From contig NC_067134.1 of NCBI RefSeq assembly GCF_021347895.1, positions 25,134,347 through 25,198,346 of the forward strand: 64,000 nt of DNA. The letters are read 5' to 3'. The notes under the pieces were generated by a model that ran no database searches, was not told the origin of the DNA, and saw only the letters and a list, made by a program, of their open reading frames with translations. Made by a program: the position numbers and the translations under genes. Shown here in pieces: positions 39,347 to 50,306 of the stretch. This DNA is from Acanthochromis polyacanthus. Lineage: Eukaryota; Chordata; Actinopteri; Pomacentridae. The first letter of the stretch is position 1, and each line of letters starts with the position of its first letter.

Positions 39347-39360
39347 TCGCCCCCTGTTGG
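39347..39360 (-). promoter_or_regulatory. CTCF-like motif (CCAACAGGGGGCGA on the - strand)
   Basis: Core-like match on the - strand, convergent with the motif at 38964. It may equally belong to a dispersed repeat. Confidence 0.3.
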
Positions 39361-40460
39361 TTGTTAAAGAGAATGCAGTCGTTAGGCCACATTGAGGAGT
39401 TTTTAAGAACATGAGGTTTGATGGAGAGGTGCCGTTTTCTAAGAAATTCCCACAAACCTTCCCGTCATAACTGTAGAAATACCTGAAACACGATTATTTG
39501 TGGCCTTTGTACTTTAACTATCCATAAGAAAAGGATGTTAGCCGTTATAAAAGAAAAGATGTGAATGCTATATTGCTAATGTATGCTAGCAGAGTCCTTC
39601 ACGGGTGACTGAACAGATCAACGTCGTCTCCTCTCCAAGGGGGGACGCCGGGGCCATGGCGGGAGCGGCGGGCTAATGATGACAACGACACACTAATAAT
39701 GGTTCCCAGTCGCTTGTGTGACAGTGGGGAGTGTATTAAATGGGACACCAGAGCAGCCTGACTCACCCAGACCCCCCACCTCCCCGTAATGAGAGTTTGA
39801 TGGAGTGGTTGTGTAGGTAGATAATGTTAAAGTTAATGAGATGTCCCGTTCCACGAGACTGTTTGCAGTTCCCTACAGAGTTACGATGTGTGTGTCGCCG
39901 CTCACCTGCGAGCAATCTATTTTATTCCAAGATTACCGCGTGTTGGTTGAGTTCCTTTTGTTTATGCGGTTGTTTTTCTAGGTGTGCTTGTGTGTAGCGG
40001 CGCATTTGTGCATTTTTATCCAGCGTCGGTCTCGGCAGGAAATTAACTGTCAGATTTCTGAGTGACAGAGGCACAAAAAATGTCCTAAGAAGAAGGAGCA
40101 TTAATAAATAAAACAAATAATAGCAAGCGAGTAATGAAAAAATACACACAGGGAGAGAGAGAGAAGAGGAATTTTCTAACAAACGGTTCCTCTCAGATGG
40201 CAGAAAAGATGGGAGTTTTGGTGATGAAAAGGGGGGATAAGGTAATGGGAGAGTGGGGGATAGCCACCTCTCTCATGGCAGGTACACGTCTCTAATTGGG
40301 AGTCCCACCTTCCATTCTGTACCACCGCCCTCCCTTCTTTTTCCTTTCCATCTCTTCTCAGACAATGCAGTGAGAAAAAGAAGCTTTTCCTAATTAATGC
40401 AGATATAATGATGGGTCCAACTGTGGACCTCTGCCCCCTCAGAATGTTGATTAAGGCGCT

Positions 40461-40576
<116 letters not shown>

Positions 40577-40904
40577 AGGCGGGGTGAATCTCCTCGGCAG
40601 CTCAGCCAGATAAACCTGGGATTTTGGATTATCATATATTTATGTGTAATATAATTATATGTCTATTGATGCATAGAAGATGAATAGTGCTGATATTTGG
40701 TTTCCGACAATACTGATTTCTGTACGGTTATCACTGAGGTAATTGCTAGTCTGCTTTTGGCTCCGGCGTAATGTGGGAGTGCTGAGAAAATCTAAATAGT
40801 TCCAAGAAAAGAAAAAAAAAGAAAAGAAAAAAATCAGCAGGAATAAAAAGGATGCAGCGGCACCGCCCACACTTTTTTTCTGTGGCAAGTGATCTCGAGG
40901 AAGT

Positions 40905-40931
40905 GGGGGGGGGGGGGGGGGGGGGGGGGGG
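40905..40931. repeat. Poly(G) run of 27
   Basis: Uninterrupted G homopolymer on the + strand, able in principle to form a G-quadruplex; its length is uncertain in any assembly. Confidence 0.95.
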
Positions 40932-41255
40932 ACATTACAGCAGCGAGGGCTTAGCGTCAGCAAGGAAAATAAAAATAAGATGACAGATTTTTACCTTCGG
41001 AAAACGGCTCAAAGATCAGAGTGAAGCTGGAGTGGATGCCAGTTTTGCTTAAAGGTTCACTCCACAGATTTTACACATCAAGCTCAGTTCACCAGTCGTA
41101 GTTAGAAGAACAAGAAGCCTGTGGAAACGGTTGTATTATGTCGCCTGTGACATTTGTCAGGTCTCAGAAATTAACCCCTGATGATGTATCGGGGTGATCT
41201 GAGCTTGGCCCTGTCGGTGCTCCACATCTACACAGGTTTTGTGCTTAATCTAGCT
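40932..41255. other. Intron sequence, nothing recognised
   Basis: Short unique-looking stretch without coding content. Confidence 0.5.
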
Positions 41256-41355
41256 CATTGGTGTCAAACTCATTCTAGTTCAGGGCCACATTCAATCCAA
41301 TTTGATCTCCAGTGGGCCGGACCAGTAAAATCACAGCATAATAACCTACAAATAA

Positions 41356-42153
41356 TGATTTCTGTGTAGGTTCTCATTCATCCAGGTTATGGTTATCTAA
41401 AGTATCTTAAGTCAATCCACTGGACTTTAAGAAAGTTCCTTGAAGACATTTCACCTCTCATCCAAGAGGCTTCTTCAGTTCTGGTGGTGGTTGGTGTTGC
41501 CTCAGACACCCAAAAGACCCCACGCCACACAGCCAGAAGGGCAACCTGGTGTCTGCAGTTAAATGCAGCGAGGAATGCTCAGATCTCTACATAGGGGAAA
41601 CCAAACAGTCACTTAAAAAGTGCATGGCTCAACACAGGAGAGCCAGTTCCTCAGGACAGGATTCAGCAGTCTTCCTTCACCTTAAGGAAGAAGGACACTC
41701 GTTTCAGGACACCAATGTTCAGATTTTGGACAGGGAGGACAGATGGTTTGAGACAGGAGTGAAAGAAGCCATCCATGTCAAGGTAGAGAAGCCATCTCTG
41801 AACGGGGGGTGGTCTGCCACATCATCTTTCTCCAATTTACAATCAGGTCCTTTCAAAACTCCCCAAAAGAACTACTCAGCAGACTCATGCTAATGACCAC
41901 CATTAGCACACGAGGGCTCAGTGACATCTGTGCATTTCAACGACCCCCACCGATGCTCACAATGACCATCGTTGAGTAGTCAGACGAGTCTTGGTATCGG
42001 TCGTTGGAAAAATAGCCCCGGACACACCTCACAGAGGTTTAAAAGCTGAGGCAACACCAACCACCACCAGAACTGAAGAAGCCTTTTGGATGAGAGGTGA
42101 AACGTCTTCAAGGAACTTTCTTAAAGTCCAGTGATTGATTTAAACTACTTTGG
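41356..42153 (+). mobile_element. Penelope-like retroelement, 5'-truncated, with inverted terminal repeats and 15-bp target-site duplication
   Basis: ATAACCTACAAATAA occurs at 41341-41355 and 42154-42168, an exact 15-bp duplication of hAT sequence. The left 41391-41505 and right 42046-42159 segments are inverted copies of about 115 bp (left GGTTATCTAAAGTATCTTAA; right ends CTACTTTGGATAACC). Between them lies only the C-terminal endonuclease part of the protein; the reverse transcriptase is absent. Inverted terminal segments and a C-terminal GIY-YIG domain are characteristic of Penelope-like elements. Confidence 0.88.
41507..41893 (+). pseudogene. GIY-YIG endonuclease C-terminal fragment of a Penelope-like element
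   Basis: The frame is open from the inverted repeat to TAA at 41891-41893 and contains CSEECSDLYIGETKQSLKK, AQHRRASSSGQDSAV, HLKEEGHSF and DREDRWFETGVKEAI. LYIGET with C-x3-C before it, the downstream H-R-x-S segment and FE-GVKEAI are typical of the GIY-YIG nuclease domain of Penelope-like elements, which nicks target DNA during retrotransposition. The Arg expected just after YIGETKQ-L-K is replaced by Cys (TGC), probably by CpG decay of CGC. With no reverse transcriptase and no start codon, this is a dead fragment. Confidence 0.85.
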
Positions 42154-42270
42154 ATAACCTACAAATAACCACAACTCATTGCTTTAGTGCAAAAAAAGTA
42201 AATTCTAAAAATGTTCACATTTAAGGAATTATCTTTTTTCACAACCCATTATGAACAACTACTTCCACTA

Positions 42271-42389
42271 CAGCACGTCCAACTTAACGACGAAACAGCG
42301 TACGTTAAATCAAGGACCGGCCCGTGATCAGTTCCGAAGTAGTGGCGAAGCGACGTAAGTCAAGGACGTCGTAAACCGAGGACCTCCTG
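42271..42389 (-). mobile_element. 119-bp Tigger/pogo-type MITE, TA target site
   Basis: On the - strand it begins CAGGAGGTCCTCGGTTTACG at 42389. The other end (+ strand from 42271) reads CAGCACGTCCAACTTAACGA. TA flanks both sides (42269-42270, 42390-42391). The terminus matches the element at 49398-50275, which also carries a pogo-like transposase start. Confidence 0.75.
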
Positions 42390-42391
42390 TA

Positions 42392-43374
42392 TACTCTCAT
42401 GCTGATGTGCAGAGTCGTTGCTGTACTACTTTTTAGTCGCACAACTCTCTGGGGTGCTGTCGCTGTGCAGGCACACCATTTGGGCTACATGTGGACATCC
42501 ATGGAGGAGCTTTGCAGATGTCTACAGTCTTGGGAGATGACTAAATTTCAATCGTGCAGACCCTAGCTGACTCTAGCATAGCTTTGTCACACATGTAGAA
42601 AGTATAACATTAGTCTAAAAATGGCTTAGACACAACTGAACACCATTTCTTCCTCTAGAATGTGCAGATGTTCAAAGTCCCTGCTTCTATCTCCACACAA
42701 GATCCTTTCCTTGCTCAAACACTACCCAACGGCAAAGTTGTATTGGAATAATTCAGCCACACCCTCGCACGTTGGTAGGATTGGTTTTGTAGGTTTGGTG
42801 TTTTTGAGATGGTGCACTCTTGGCGGCTTACTTTGCTCATGATAAGTCTCCAAGCATATAAAAAACACCACATGGACACGTTGACAGTGTGTTGACAACA
42901 CGCTGACAAGGTAAAAAGATTGATTTCCACCGGAGGGGATCTTGGAAAGAGAGGCTGACATGTTCTTGTGTTCGGTGATAGAACGTAGCGCACCCTGCTG
43001 CTGTTGTTGCCTGGCGTCAGAGACGGGTTTGTGGGTGTTTGGATTTGCATCACACAGAGAGGGTGTGTGCTGCCCTCGAGAATGATGCTACAGAGCTAAC
43101 AAGTGAGTGACAAGACGTGTCAATCAGTCTATACATGAGAACACCATGAATGTGTAGGAGCTTAAAGTAAGTCTCAAAGCATGTCAGAGATTTCCTGTAT
43201 AGTGATCATATTAAAGGAAGATAACTTGATTGGTCACGTCTCTTAGTCCATGGGCCCGGACCCAAAGTTTCCAGTATCGGTACCACTCGAGGTGACCAAT
43301 TCTTTTTGGTATTTTTAACTTGATATATGTCTCGAGTTTGCATTTTCATATGATAGGCCTTGCAAACTCACAGC
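42392..43374. other. Intron sequence, nothing recognised
   Basis: No coding content or family repeat was recognised. Confidence 0.55.
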
Positions 43375-44115
43375 TGAATACAACAAAATGACACAATTGA
43401 GACACAAAATGACAAAAACAAGGCACAAAATGACAAAAGCAAGACACAAAATGACAAATACAAGGCACAAAATGACAAAAATTAGACACAAAATGACAAA
43501 AATGAGACACAAAATGTCAAAAACACAACACAAAATAACAAAACAAGACACAAAATGACAAAACAAGGCACAAAATGACCAAAATAAGACACAAAATGAC
43601 AAAAGCACGACACAAAATGACAAAAGCACGACACAAAATGACAAAACAAGACACAAAATGACAAAAACACGACACAAAATGTCAAAAACACAACACAAAA
43701 TGACAAAACAAGACACAAAATGACAAAACAAGACACAAAATGACAAAAGCACGACACAAAATGACAAAACACGACACAATGTCAAAAACACAACACAAAC
43801 TGACCAAAATAAGACACAAAATGACAAAAGCACGACACAAAATGCCAAAAACGAGACGTAAAATGACAAAAACAAGACACAAAATGCCAAAAACGAGACG
43901 TAAAATGACAAAAACAAGACACAAAATGACAAAAATGAAATGCAAAATGACAAAAACAAGACACAAAATGAAAAGCTAGACAAAACAAAAACAAGGCACA
44001 AAATGACCAAAACAAGACACAAAATGAAAACCAATACACATAATGACAAGAACGACACACAAAATGACAAAAATGAGACACGAAATAACAAGACACAAAA
44101 TGACAAAGACAAATA
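43375..44115 (-). repeat. TTTTGTC minisatellite array G, very regular 18-20 bp units
   Basis: GACACAAAATGACAAAAACA-type units dominate, with AAGCACGACACAAAATGACA variants. It is more homogeneous than the other arrays, suggesting younger amplification. Neither flank shows hAT-host sequence. The long - strand frame (274 codons, 43315-44139) is low-complexity and not a gene. Confidence 0.9.
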
Positions 44116-45679
44116 AGCATGAAAAGAAAATGCAGACAAAGAAGAATGCGTTCATTTGGGTCTGATGTTTAATTATTAGAATATATTCCCCTTTCCCAAA
44201 CAGTTATTTTTAATTATTGACACATATTACATGTGATCTTTGCATACGGTGAGATTTAAATGAATTGTGCACTAACGTGGTTACGGTGAATGTTTCACTA
44301 ATAAATGATAAAGCTGCCAGTGTGGAAACCCAATCACATCCTGATGCACTTCTATTAACCCACCGTACATTTTAGCACCACTTATGTTTGGTCACCTGAG
44401 ATGGTACCAGTATCTGGTCTGTCTTCGCTGCTACTCTTCACACCGAAACAATGTGAATCCACATCAACCTGCTGTTGGCAAACATCACCCACACATGTAT
44501 AAGTGAAGCGAGCAGATTAGCTTAGAACAGAGCTAATTGGTTTGCGGGGTGATGCCAGGCCGGTGTAGCATCCCTGTCCAGGTTTCCACTCGGTCAGGCC
44601 GGCGGGTTGCCATTCAGGCCACGTATCTGCCTGCAGCAGTAATGAGAAGTGCCTCGCTGTTAATGAGATAAACACAGACATTAGATTGGCTCAGCAGGAG
44701 CTCAGAGGGAAGGAGAGGGCGAGAGGAAAAAGAGAAGTGGGTGAGACGGAGGAGGCGAGAGAGAGAGAGAGATGGAGGCGAGGTTGAGTGAGGAAGGAGA
44801 TGAGAGGGTTGGCGGGCATGGCGAGAAAGTTGATGCGAAGGGGAGATTGAGGAATATGAAATATTTAGCGGAAGAGGCTCGGTTAATTTCTTGAAAGTGT
44901 GAAGTAGAGCTTCATTATAGCGCGAACAGAGGTGACGAGTGTATTTTTGCCTGCACAATGAGAGGCTAAGCGCCGCGGAATGATAATGATGATGGCGGTC
45001 GTAATGGCAAAGTTGATAAGGGAAGCATAACACACGGCGGTGTAACAGCTACTTTATTGAGCAAAATGGTAAAATATTCATGCTCCATATGCTACATGGC
45101 TGCTCTAGCCCTTTTCTCATGTGCCCACAAACGCGCACAGACGCTCACGCTGAGGATCGTCAGCGCCTGCTGTGACATTATAACCGTATCTATCATTAAG
45201 CAGTCTTTTTCCAGGCACAGCCGCTAATGAACGCACAGGCTTTAGAATGAGTTTGTCTAGCGGTGGCGGAGTGTGTCAACATTTGGGAGTCTGACGCAAG
45301 GTGGGGAATGTGTGGTGTTTGCTTGTTGTGTCGGTTAGAGAGCCATTTTCATCAACGCATGGAAACGCAAGGAGAAGCTCAGATGATGATACACAATGAG
45401 TCTTCAAATCGCATTTTATTTCATTCTGAAACAGACTCAGAAGGTGGATTAGCAGCTGATGAGGGCCTAACGCATCGTATTTTCGCCGAGATGTTCATTT
45501 TCATGTCCCATGTCAGACCATTACTTCTCCACTTAGTTTTGTTTTTTGTTCTGACTTAAGGCTCGTCATCACTCGCTGTTTGGTTTAGAAATCAAAGCTA
45601 CTACTTTTGGTTTAGAGGCTGAAACTACTTGGTTAATTTCATAGGGAAAAGTAGACTTCTACTAAGAATCCATTAGTGA
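44116..45679. other. Intron sequence with a purine-rich patch at about 44695-44845
   Basis: GGGAAGGAGAGGGCGAGAGG and GAGAGAGAGAGAGAT words mark 44695-44845. A 98-codon open frame at 45263-45559 has no recognisable domain and no exon context. Nothing else was recognised. Confidence 0.5.
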
Positions 45680-45689
45680 TGCCACAAAA

Positions 45690-48190
45690 CTTCACATTAT
45701 TCTAGAGACATTTTGAGTCTTTTTGGACACATTTCAAGCAATTTGGGGGACATTTTTCAGTCGTTTTGGAGGTCTTCTCAGTCTGCCGTCAACAGGTTTT
45801 ACTCTTCCAGCAACAGTTTTTGAGTCATTCCGCAAAATTTTTGTCATTTTAGCAAAATTTTACATTATTTTGGAGACATTTGGAGTCTTTTCGGACACAT
45901 TTCAAGTAATTTGGAGGACATTTTTGAGCCATTTCATACAAGTTAGAGTCATTTTGGAGCTCTTCTCAAACTGCCATCAACAGGTTTTACTCTTGGAGCA
46001 ACGGTTGTTTTCGAGTCATTTTTCAAAAATGTTGTCATGTTACCTAAGTTTTCGTCATTTTAGCAACAAATTGCATTATTTTGGAAACATTTTGAATCTT
46101 TTTGGACACATTTGAAGTAATTTTGGGGCACATTGTTAGTCATTTTGAACAGTTTGTCATTTTATCAAAATTTTGATCATTTTAGCAAAATTTTACATTG
46201 TTTTGGAGACATTTGTAGTCTTTTCGGACACATTTCAAGTAATTTGGAGGACATTTTTGAGCCATTTCATACAAGTTAGAGTCATTTTGGAGCTCTTCTC
46301 AAACTGCCATCAACAGGTTTTACTCTTGGAGCAACGGTTGTTTTCGAGTCATTTTTCAAAAATGTTGTCATGTTACCTAAGTTTTCGTCATTTTAGCAAC
46401 AAATTGCATTATTTTGGAAACATTTTGAATCTTTTTGGACACATTTGAAGTAATTTTGGGGCACATTGTTAGTCATTTTGAACAGTTTGTCATTTTATCA
46501 AAATTTTGATCATTTTAGCAAAATTTTACATTGTTTTGGAGACATTTGTAGTCTTTTCGGACACATTTCAAGTAATTTGGAGGACATTTTTGAGCCATTT
46601 CATACAAGTTAGAGTCATTTTGGAGCTCTTCTCAAACTGCCATCAACAGGTTTTACTCTTGCAGCAACAATTGTTTTCGAGTCAATTTTCAAAAATGTTG
46701 TCATGTTACCTAAGTTTTCGTCATTTTAGCAACAAATTGCATTATTTTGGAAACATTTTGAATCTTTTTGGACACATTTGAAGTAATTTTGGGGCACATT
46801 GTTAGTCATTTTGAACAGTTTGTCATTTTATCAAAATTTTGATCATTTTAGCAAAATTTTACATTGTTTTGGAGACATTTGTAGTCTTTTCGGACACATT
46901 TCAAGTAATTTGGAGGACATTTTTGAGCCATTTCATACAAGTTAGAGTCATTTTGGAGCTCTTCTCAAACTGCCATCAACAGGTTTTACTCTTGGAGCAA
47001 CGGTTGTTTTCGAGTCATTTTTCAAAAATGTTGTCATGTTACCTAAGTTTTCGTCATTTTAGCAACAAATTGCATTATTTTGGAAACATTTTGAATCTTT
47101 TTGGACACATTTGAAGTAATTTTGGGGCACATTGTTAGTCATTTTGAACAGTTTGTCATTTTATCAAAATTTTGATCATTTTAGCAAAATTTTACATTGT
47201 TTTGGAGACATTTGTAGTCTTTTCGGACACATTTCAAGTAATTTGGAGGACATTTTTGAGCCATTTCATACAAGTTAGAGTCATTTTGGAGCTCTTCTCA
47301 AACTGCCATCAACAGGTTTTACTCTTGCAGCAACAATTGTTTTCGAGTCAATTTTCAAAAATGTTGTCATGTTACCTAAGTTTTCGTCATTTTAGCAACA
47401 AATTGCATTATTTTGGAAACATTTTGAATCTTTTTGGACACATTTGAAGTAATTTTGGGGCACATTGTTAGTCATTTTGAACAGTTTGTCATTTTATCAA
47501 AATTTTGATCATTTTAGCAAAATTTTACATTGTTTTGGAGACATTTGTAGTCTTTTCGGACACATTTCAAGTAATTTGGAGGACATTTTTGAGCCATTTC
47601 ATACAAGTTAGAGTCATTTTGGAGCTCTTCTCAAACTGCCATCAACAGGTTTTACTCTTGGAGCAACGGTTGTTTTCGAGTCATTTTTCAAAAATGTTGT
47701 CATGTTACCTAAGTTTTCGTCATTTTAGCAACAAATTGCATTATTTTGGAAACATTTTGAATCTTTTTGGACACATTTGAAGTAATTTTGGGGCACATTG
47801 TTAGTCATTTTGAACAGTTTGTCATTTTATCAAAATTTTGATCATTTTAGCAAAATTTTACATTGTTTTGGAGACATTTGTAGTCTTTTCGGACACATTT
47901 CAAGTAATTTGGAGGACATTTTTGAGCCATTTCATACAAGTTAGAGTCATTTTGGAGCTCTTCTCAAACTGCCATCAACAGGTTTTACTCTTGCAGCAAC
48001 AATTGTTTTCGAGTCAATTTTCAAAAATGTTGTCATGTTACCTAAATGTTTGTCATTTAAGCAACAAATTGCATTGTTTTGGAAACATTTCTAATATTTT
48101 TGGACACATTTGAAGTAATTTTGGGGCACATTGTTAGTCATTTTGAACAGTTTGTCATTCTATCAAAATTTTGATCATTTTAGCAAAATG
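45690..48190 (+). repeat. 333-bp tandem satellite, seven units plus edges, with 666-bp higher-order repeat
   Basis: Units start at 45840, 46173, 46506, 46839, 47172, 47505 and 47838, exactly 333 bp apart, with a degenerate half unit before and a partial one after. Each unit is itself two related halves of about 165 bp (TTTTAGCAAAATTTTACATT / TTTTAGCAACAAATTGCATT). Two monomer types alternate: TTGGAGCAACGGTTG with GAGTCATTTTTC (type A), and TTGCAGCAACAATTG with GAGTCAATTTTC (type B). The order is A A B A B A B. Because 333 is a multiple of 3, each unit repeats the same 91-codon frame, which is not a gene. Confidence 0.97.
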
Positions 48191-48990
48191 TTGCCTTATT
48201 TTTTTTGGAGATGTTTTGAGTTTTTTTTATTGAAACAAAATTCCTAAATATTCAGATACTGCAAGTTATGTTTACACAAAGCAGATAGGATCCAAGTAGG
48301 GAAACAAATTAGGAGGACTGAGAGCAAAATTAAACATTTCATCAATAAAATAAATGAAGAAGAGGTTAAAAACAACATACAGACGAGCAAGTTATTGGAA
48401 GATGCAGTCTCGTCTAGTCTAGAGATGATGTGCAGAGCAGTGTGGGAAACACGTTTTTAGAGGTTTTAAAAATGTAAATAATAAAATGTCTGTTAAATGT
48501 GGAGCCTCTGTTTTCTCCAGTAAATCTGAAGGAGCTTGATTGATTCAGGGTTTTTTACATTTCAAATTCGGCTTCATTTTTTGTGATTAATTGCCCTGTA
48601 ACATTGCCATACTGCACAAAATACATTTTTGAGTTCATTTTGCTTCCATAGTGGGATATTTCCAGACATTACAGCTAAAAATGAGCCCACAGTGAGTACA
48701 AAAAGGAATAGAGACAAAAAAAAGCCCAGAAACTGCCTTGGGCTCAGAGGGTTAAAGACATGTTACAGCCTGAACTACTCACTGCCTGAACAGGAGTGAC
48801 AGTGACAGCACCAGCTGAGAAAATCTGTCTACGCTTTCCTGCTGTCTGTTTCTGAAGTTCACATTTTTTAGGTCTATGCAACCCTGTGTGTTAGGAGGGG
48901 GTTAGTGACGAAGCAGAATAACCCTGATCAGAGAATCATGTAGGTGGTTTAAACATCACACTCTTATATGTGGGTCTTTTTGTTGTCCAG
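48191..48990. other. End of the 33.9-kb intron, acceptor side
   Basis: A T-rich edge follows the satellite, then unique-looking sequence. The acceptor CTTTTTGTTGTCCAG ends at 48990. Confidence 0.6.
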
Positions 48991-49101
48991 GTTTGGAAAG
49001 AAGAAAGAAGACAAGAGCAAAGACGCAGCAAAAACATCAAAAAACAAACTGGAGGCCCTGAGTGAAGAGGAGCTGGACAGGATCCCTGACAGCAGAGATG
49101 G
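48991..49101 (+). CDS. pard3b: pard3b exon encoding RFGKKKEDK and the acidic EEELDRI segment
   Basis: The acceptor is TGTTGTCCAG|GTTTG. Joined to AG from the previous exon it reads RFGKKKEDKSKDAAKTSK, then NKLEALSEEELDRIPDSRD and GG at the end (phase 2), with donor GG|GTATGA. RFGKKKEDK is the hallmark PARD3B sequence at this site. The following LSEEELDRI corresponds to LREEELEKM-type sequence of the family. In the mammalian protein I remember, a longer charged helix with an ELREKQAR-type motif follows; here the exon ends soon after DRI. The same frame stays open into the intron to 49267, but that part shows no conservation and is read as intron. Confidence 0.92.
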
Positions 49102-49397
49102 GTATGATTTACGGAAAAAGTCTCTGTGCTGCCTTTTCATAGCTCAGAGTGTCGTTCAAGACAGGTTTACAACACTGGAAAGTGCTGAGAGAGTGAGAAA
49201 GTTCATAGAAAAGCATTTGTCACGGCGGTGCAGCGCTATGATTGACATCTTGCCTGACAAGTTGTGAATCATCCTGATGCAGCTCCGTGCACCCGCCTCG
49301 TCCTCCAAAACAACCGCTCAGTTCAATGTGCAGAGCAGCTGTCTGTCACACATTCAAGACTACAATGAAGCTCATTCTGAGGTGAAGAATGCATGTA
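49102..49397. other. Short intron, proximal part
   Basis: The donor GTATGA starts a 1,205-bp intron. No second coding block resembling the family's coiled-coil (ELREKQAR) was found here. Confidence 0.6.
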
Positions 49398-50275
49398 GAG
49401 GGGTCCTCGCTTTACGGCGTCCTCGACTTACAGCGTTCATCGGAACTGGTTATGTGGAACTAGTTGATGAGCAGAGCAGACGAATACCTCGTCACACAGA
49501 GCTATAAGATGACTTTGTTTACATTCACCTGGATTGTGCTACACTCGCTAACTTTTTGCCCTTCATTATGGCTCCCAAGCATAACTCAGACTCTTCAGAT
49601 GGCAAAGTAAGTGGTGATGGTAAAAAGCTGCAGCTGTCCAACTAGTTAAACTCATGCTGGCAAAATGAATCGGGAGTCGTAGCAAACTTGACTTCTTTAC
49701 TGTGGCTCTTGATACACTTTACAAACAAGTGAAAACTGCAACAAAAACAGAATAAAACAACATAAATACATGTAAATAAATCCTTTTAACTGAACCGATA
49801 AGTCCAAAAATGAAGTGAATCACTTGACATGTTAATGACGTTGAATCTGTGGCGTTTACAGAGTAGAGAGCCGTGCATCCAGAAAAGCACCAACGTGTGC
49901 ACAGCTAAACATCAGATAGCAAACAGGAAGTGACAACTGTCAACAAAGAAAGGCTTTTTCAAAATAGAAGTACTTTGATAATTCTGCCTGAAGGGCAAAA
50001 CACCATGAAGTGAAATTAGATTTAATAAAACGCTCGGAACAGGAAGAAACACCGACTAAGGTCAGCGTTATTAGATCAGGTTGTAAAAGCAGTGCAACAT
50101 ATTCTGTTATCTTCTTGTAACATGACTCATACATGCATGAAAGTCATCGGTACTCATGACTTTTAAGAAGAACTGATCAATATCGGGATGCACGTAACAA
50201 CTTTGTTTACATTTTCACCAGAGGTCTGACTTACATCCATCTGTAGGAACTGTGACATAAATGGAGGACCTCCTG
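49398..50275 (+). mobile_element. Tigger/pogo-like DNA transposon, internally deleted
   Basis: After TA (49396-49397) it begins GAGGGGTCCTCGCTTTACGG, CGTCCTCGACTTACAGCG, and it ends TAAATGGAGGACCTCCTG at 50275, the inverse terminus. It is related to the MITE at 42271-42389. A transposase-like start lies at 49568. Its right end stops 31 bp before the next pard3b exon, so almost the whole short intron is transposon. Confidence 0.75.
49568..49645 (+). pseudogene. N-terminal remnant of a Tigger/pogo transposase
   Basis: ATG at 49568 reads MAPKHNSDSSDGKVSGDGKK and stops at TAG shortly after LQLSN. MAPK(R/H)-S-DSS-KK is the usual opening of Tigger-type transposases, upstream of their helix-turn-helix region, which is absent here. 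The location inside an element with Tigger-type ends supports the call. Confidence 0.5.
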
Positions 50276-50306
50276 TCTTTGTACTGAGTCCTGTCCTCTC
50301 TGACAG

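Larger units (their letters stand above)
41256..42268 (+). mobile_element. hAT element fragment (full-interior type) hosting a Penelope-like insertion
   Basis: It starts CATTGGTGTCAAACTCATTC at 41256, then CAGGGCCACATTCAATCC, GTGGGCCGGACCAGTAAAAT and GCATAATAACCTACAAATAA. After the insertion it resumes at CCACAACTCATTGCTTTAGT, GCAAAAAAAGTAAATTC and CATTATGAACAAC. This is the same terminus family as the array-bearing copies, but here the interior is ordinary sequence with no TTTTGTC array. The right terminus is not found. Confidence 0.72.

Noticed and set aside
43315..44139. 274-codon - strand frame
   Set aside because: It lies entirely on the regular 18-20 bp minisatellite array G.
45723..48113. 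Repeated 91-codon frames spaced 333 bp apart, resembling a multi-repeat protein
   Set aside because: A unit length divisible by three keeps the same short frame; each is closed by a stop and no splice sites join them. They reflect the satellite period.
45690..48190. Regular direct repeats reminiscent of a CRISPR array
   Set aside because: The period is 333 bp with no variable spacers, and the context is a vertebrate intron.
49102..49267. Read-through extension of the pard3b exon at 48991
   Set aside because: The frame stays open but conservation stops at a good GTATGA donor whose phase matches the next exon.
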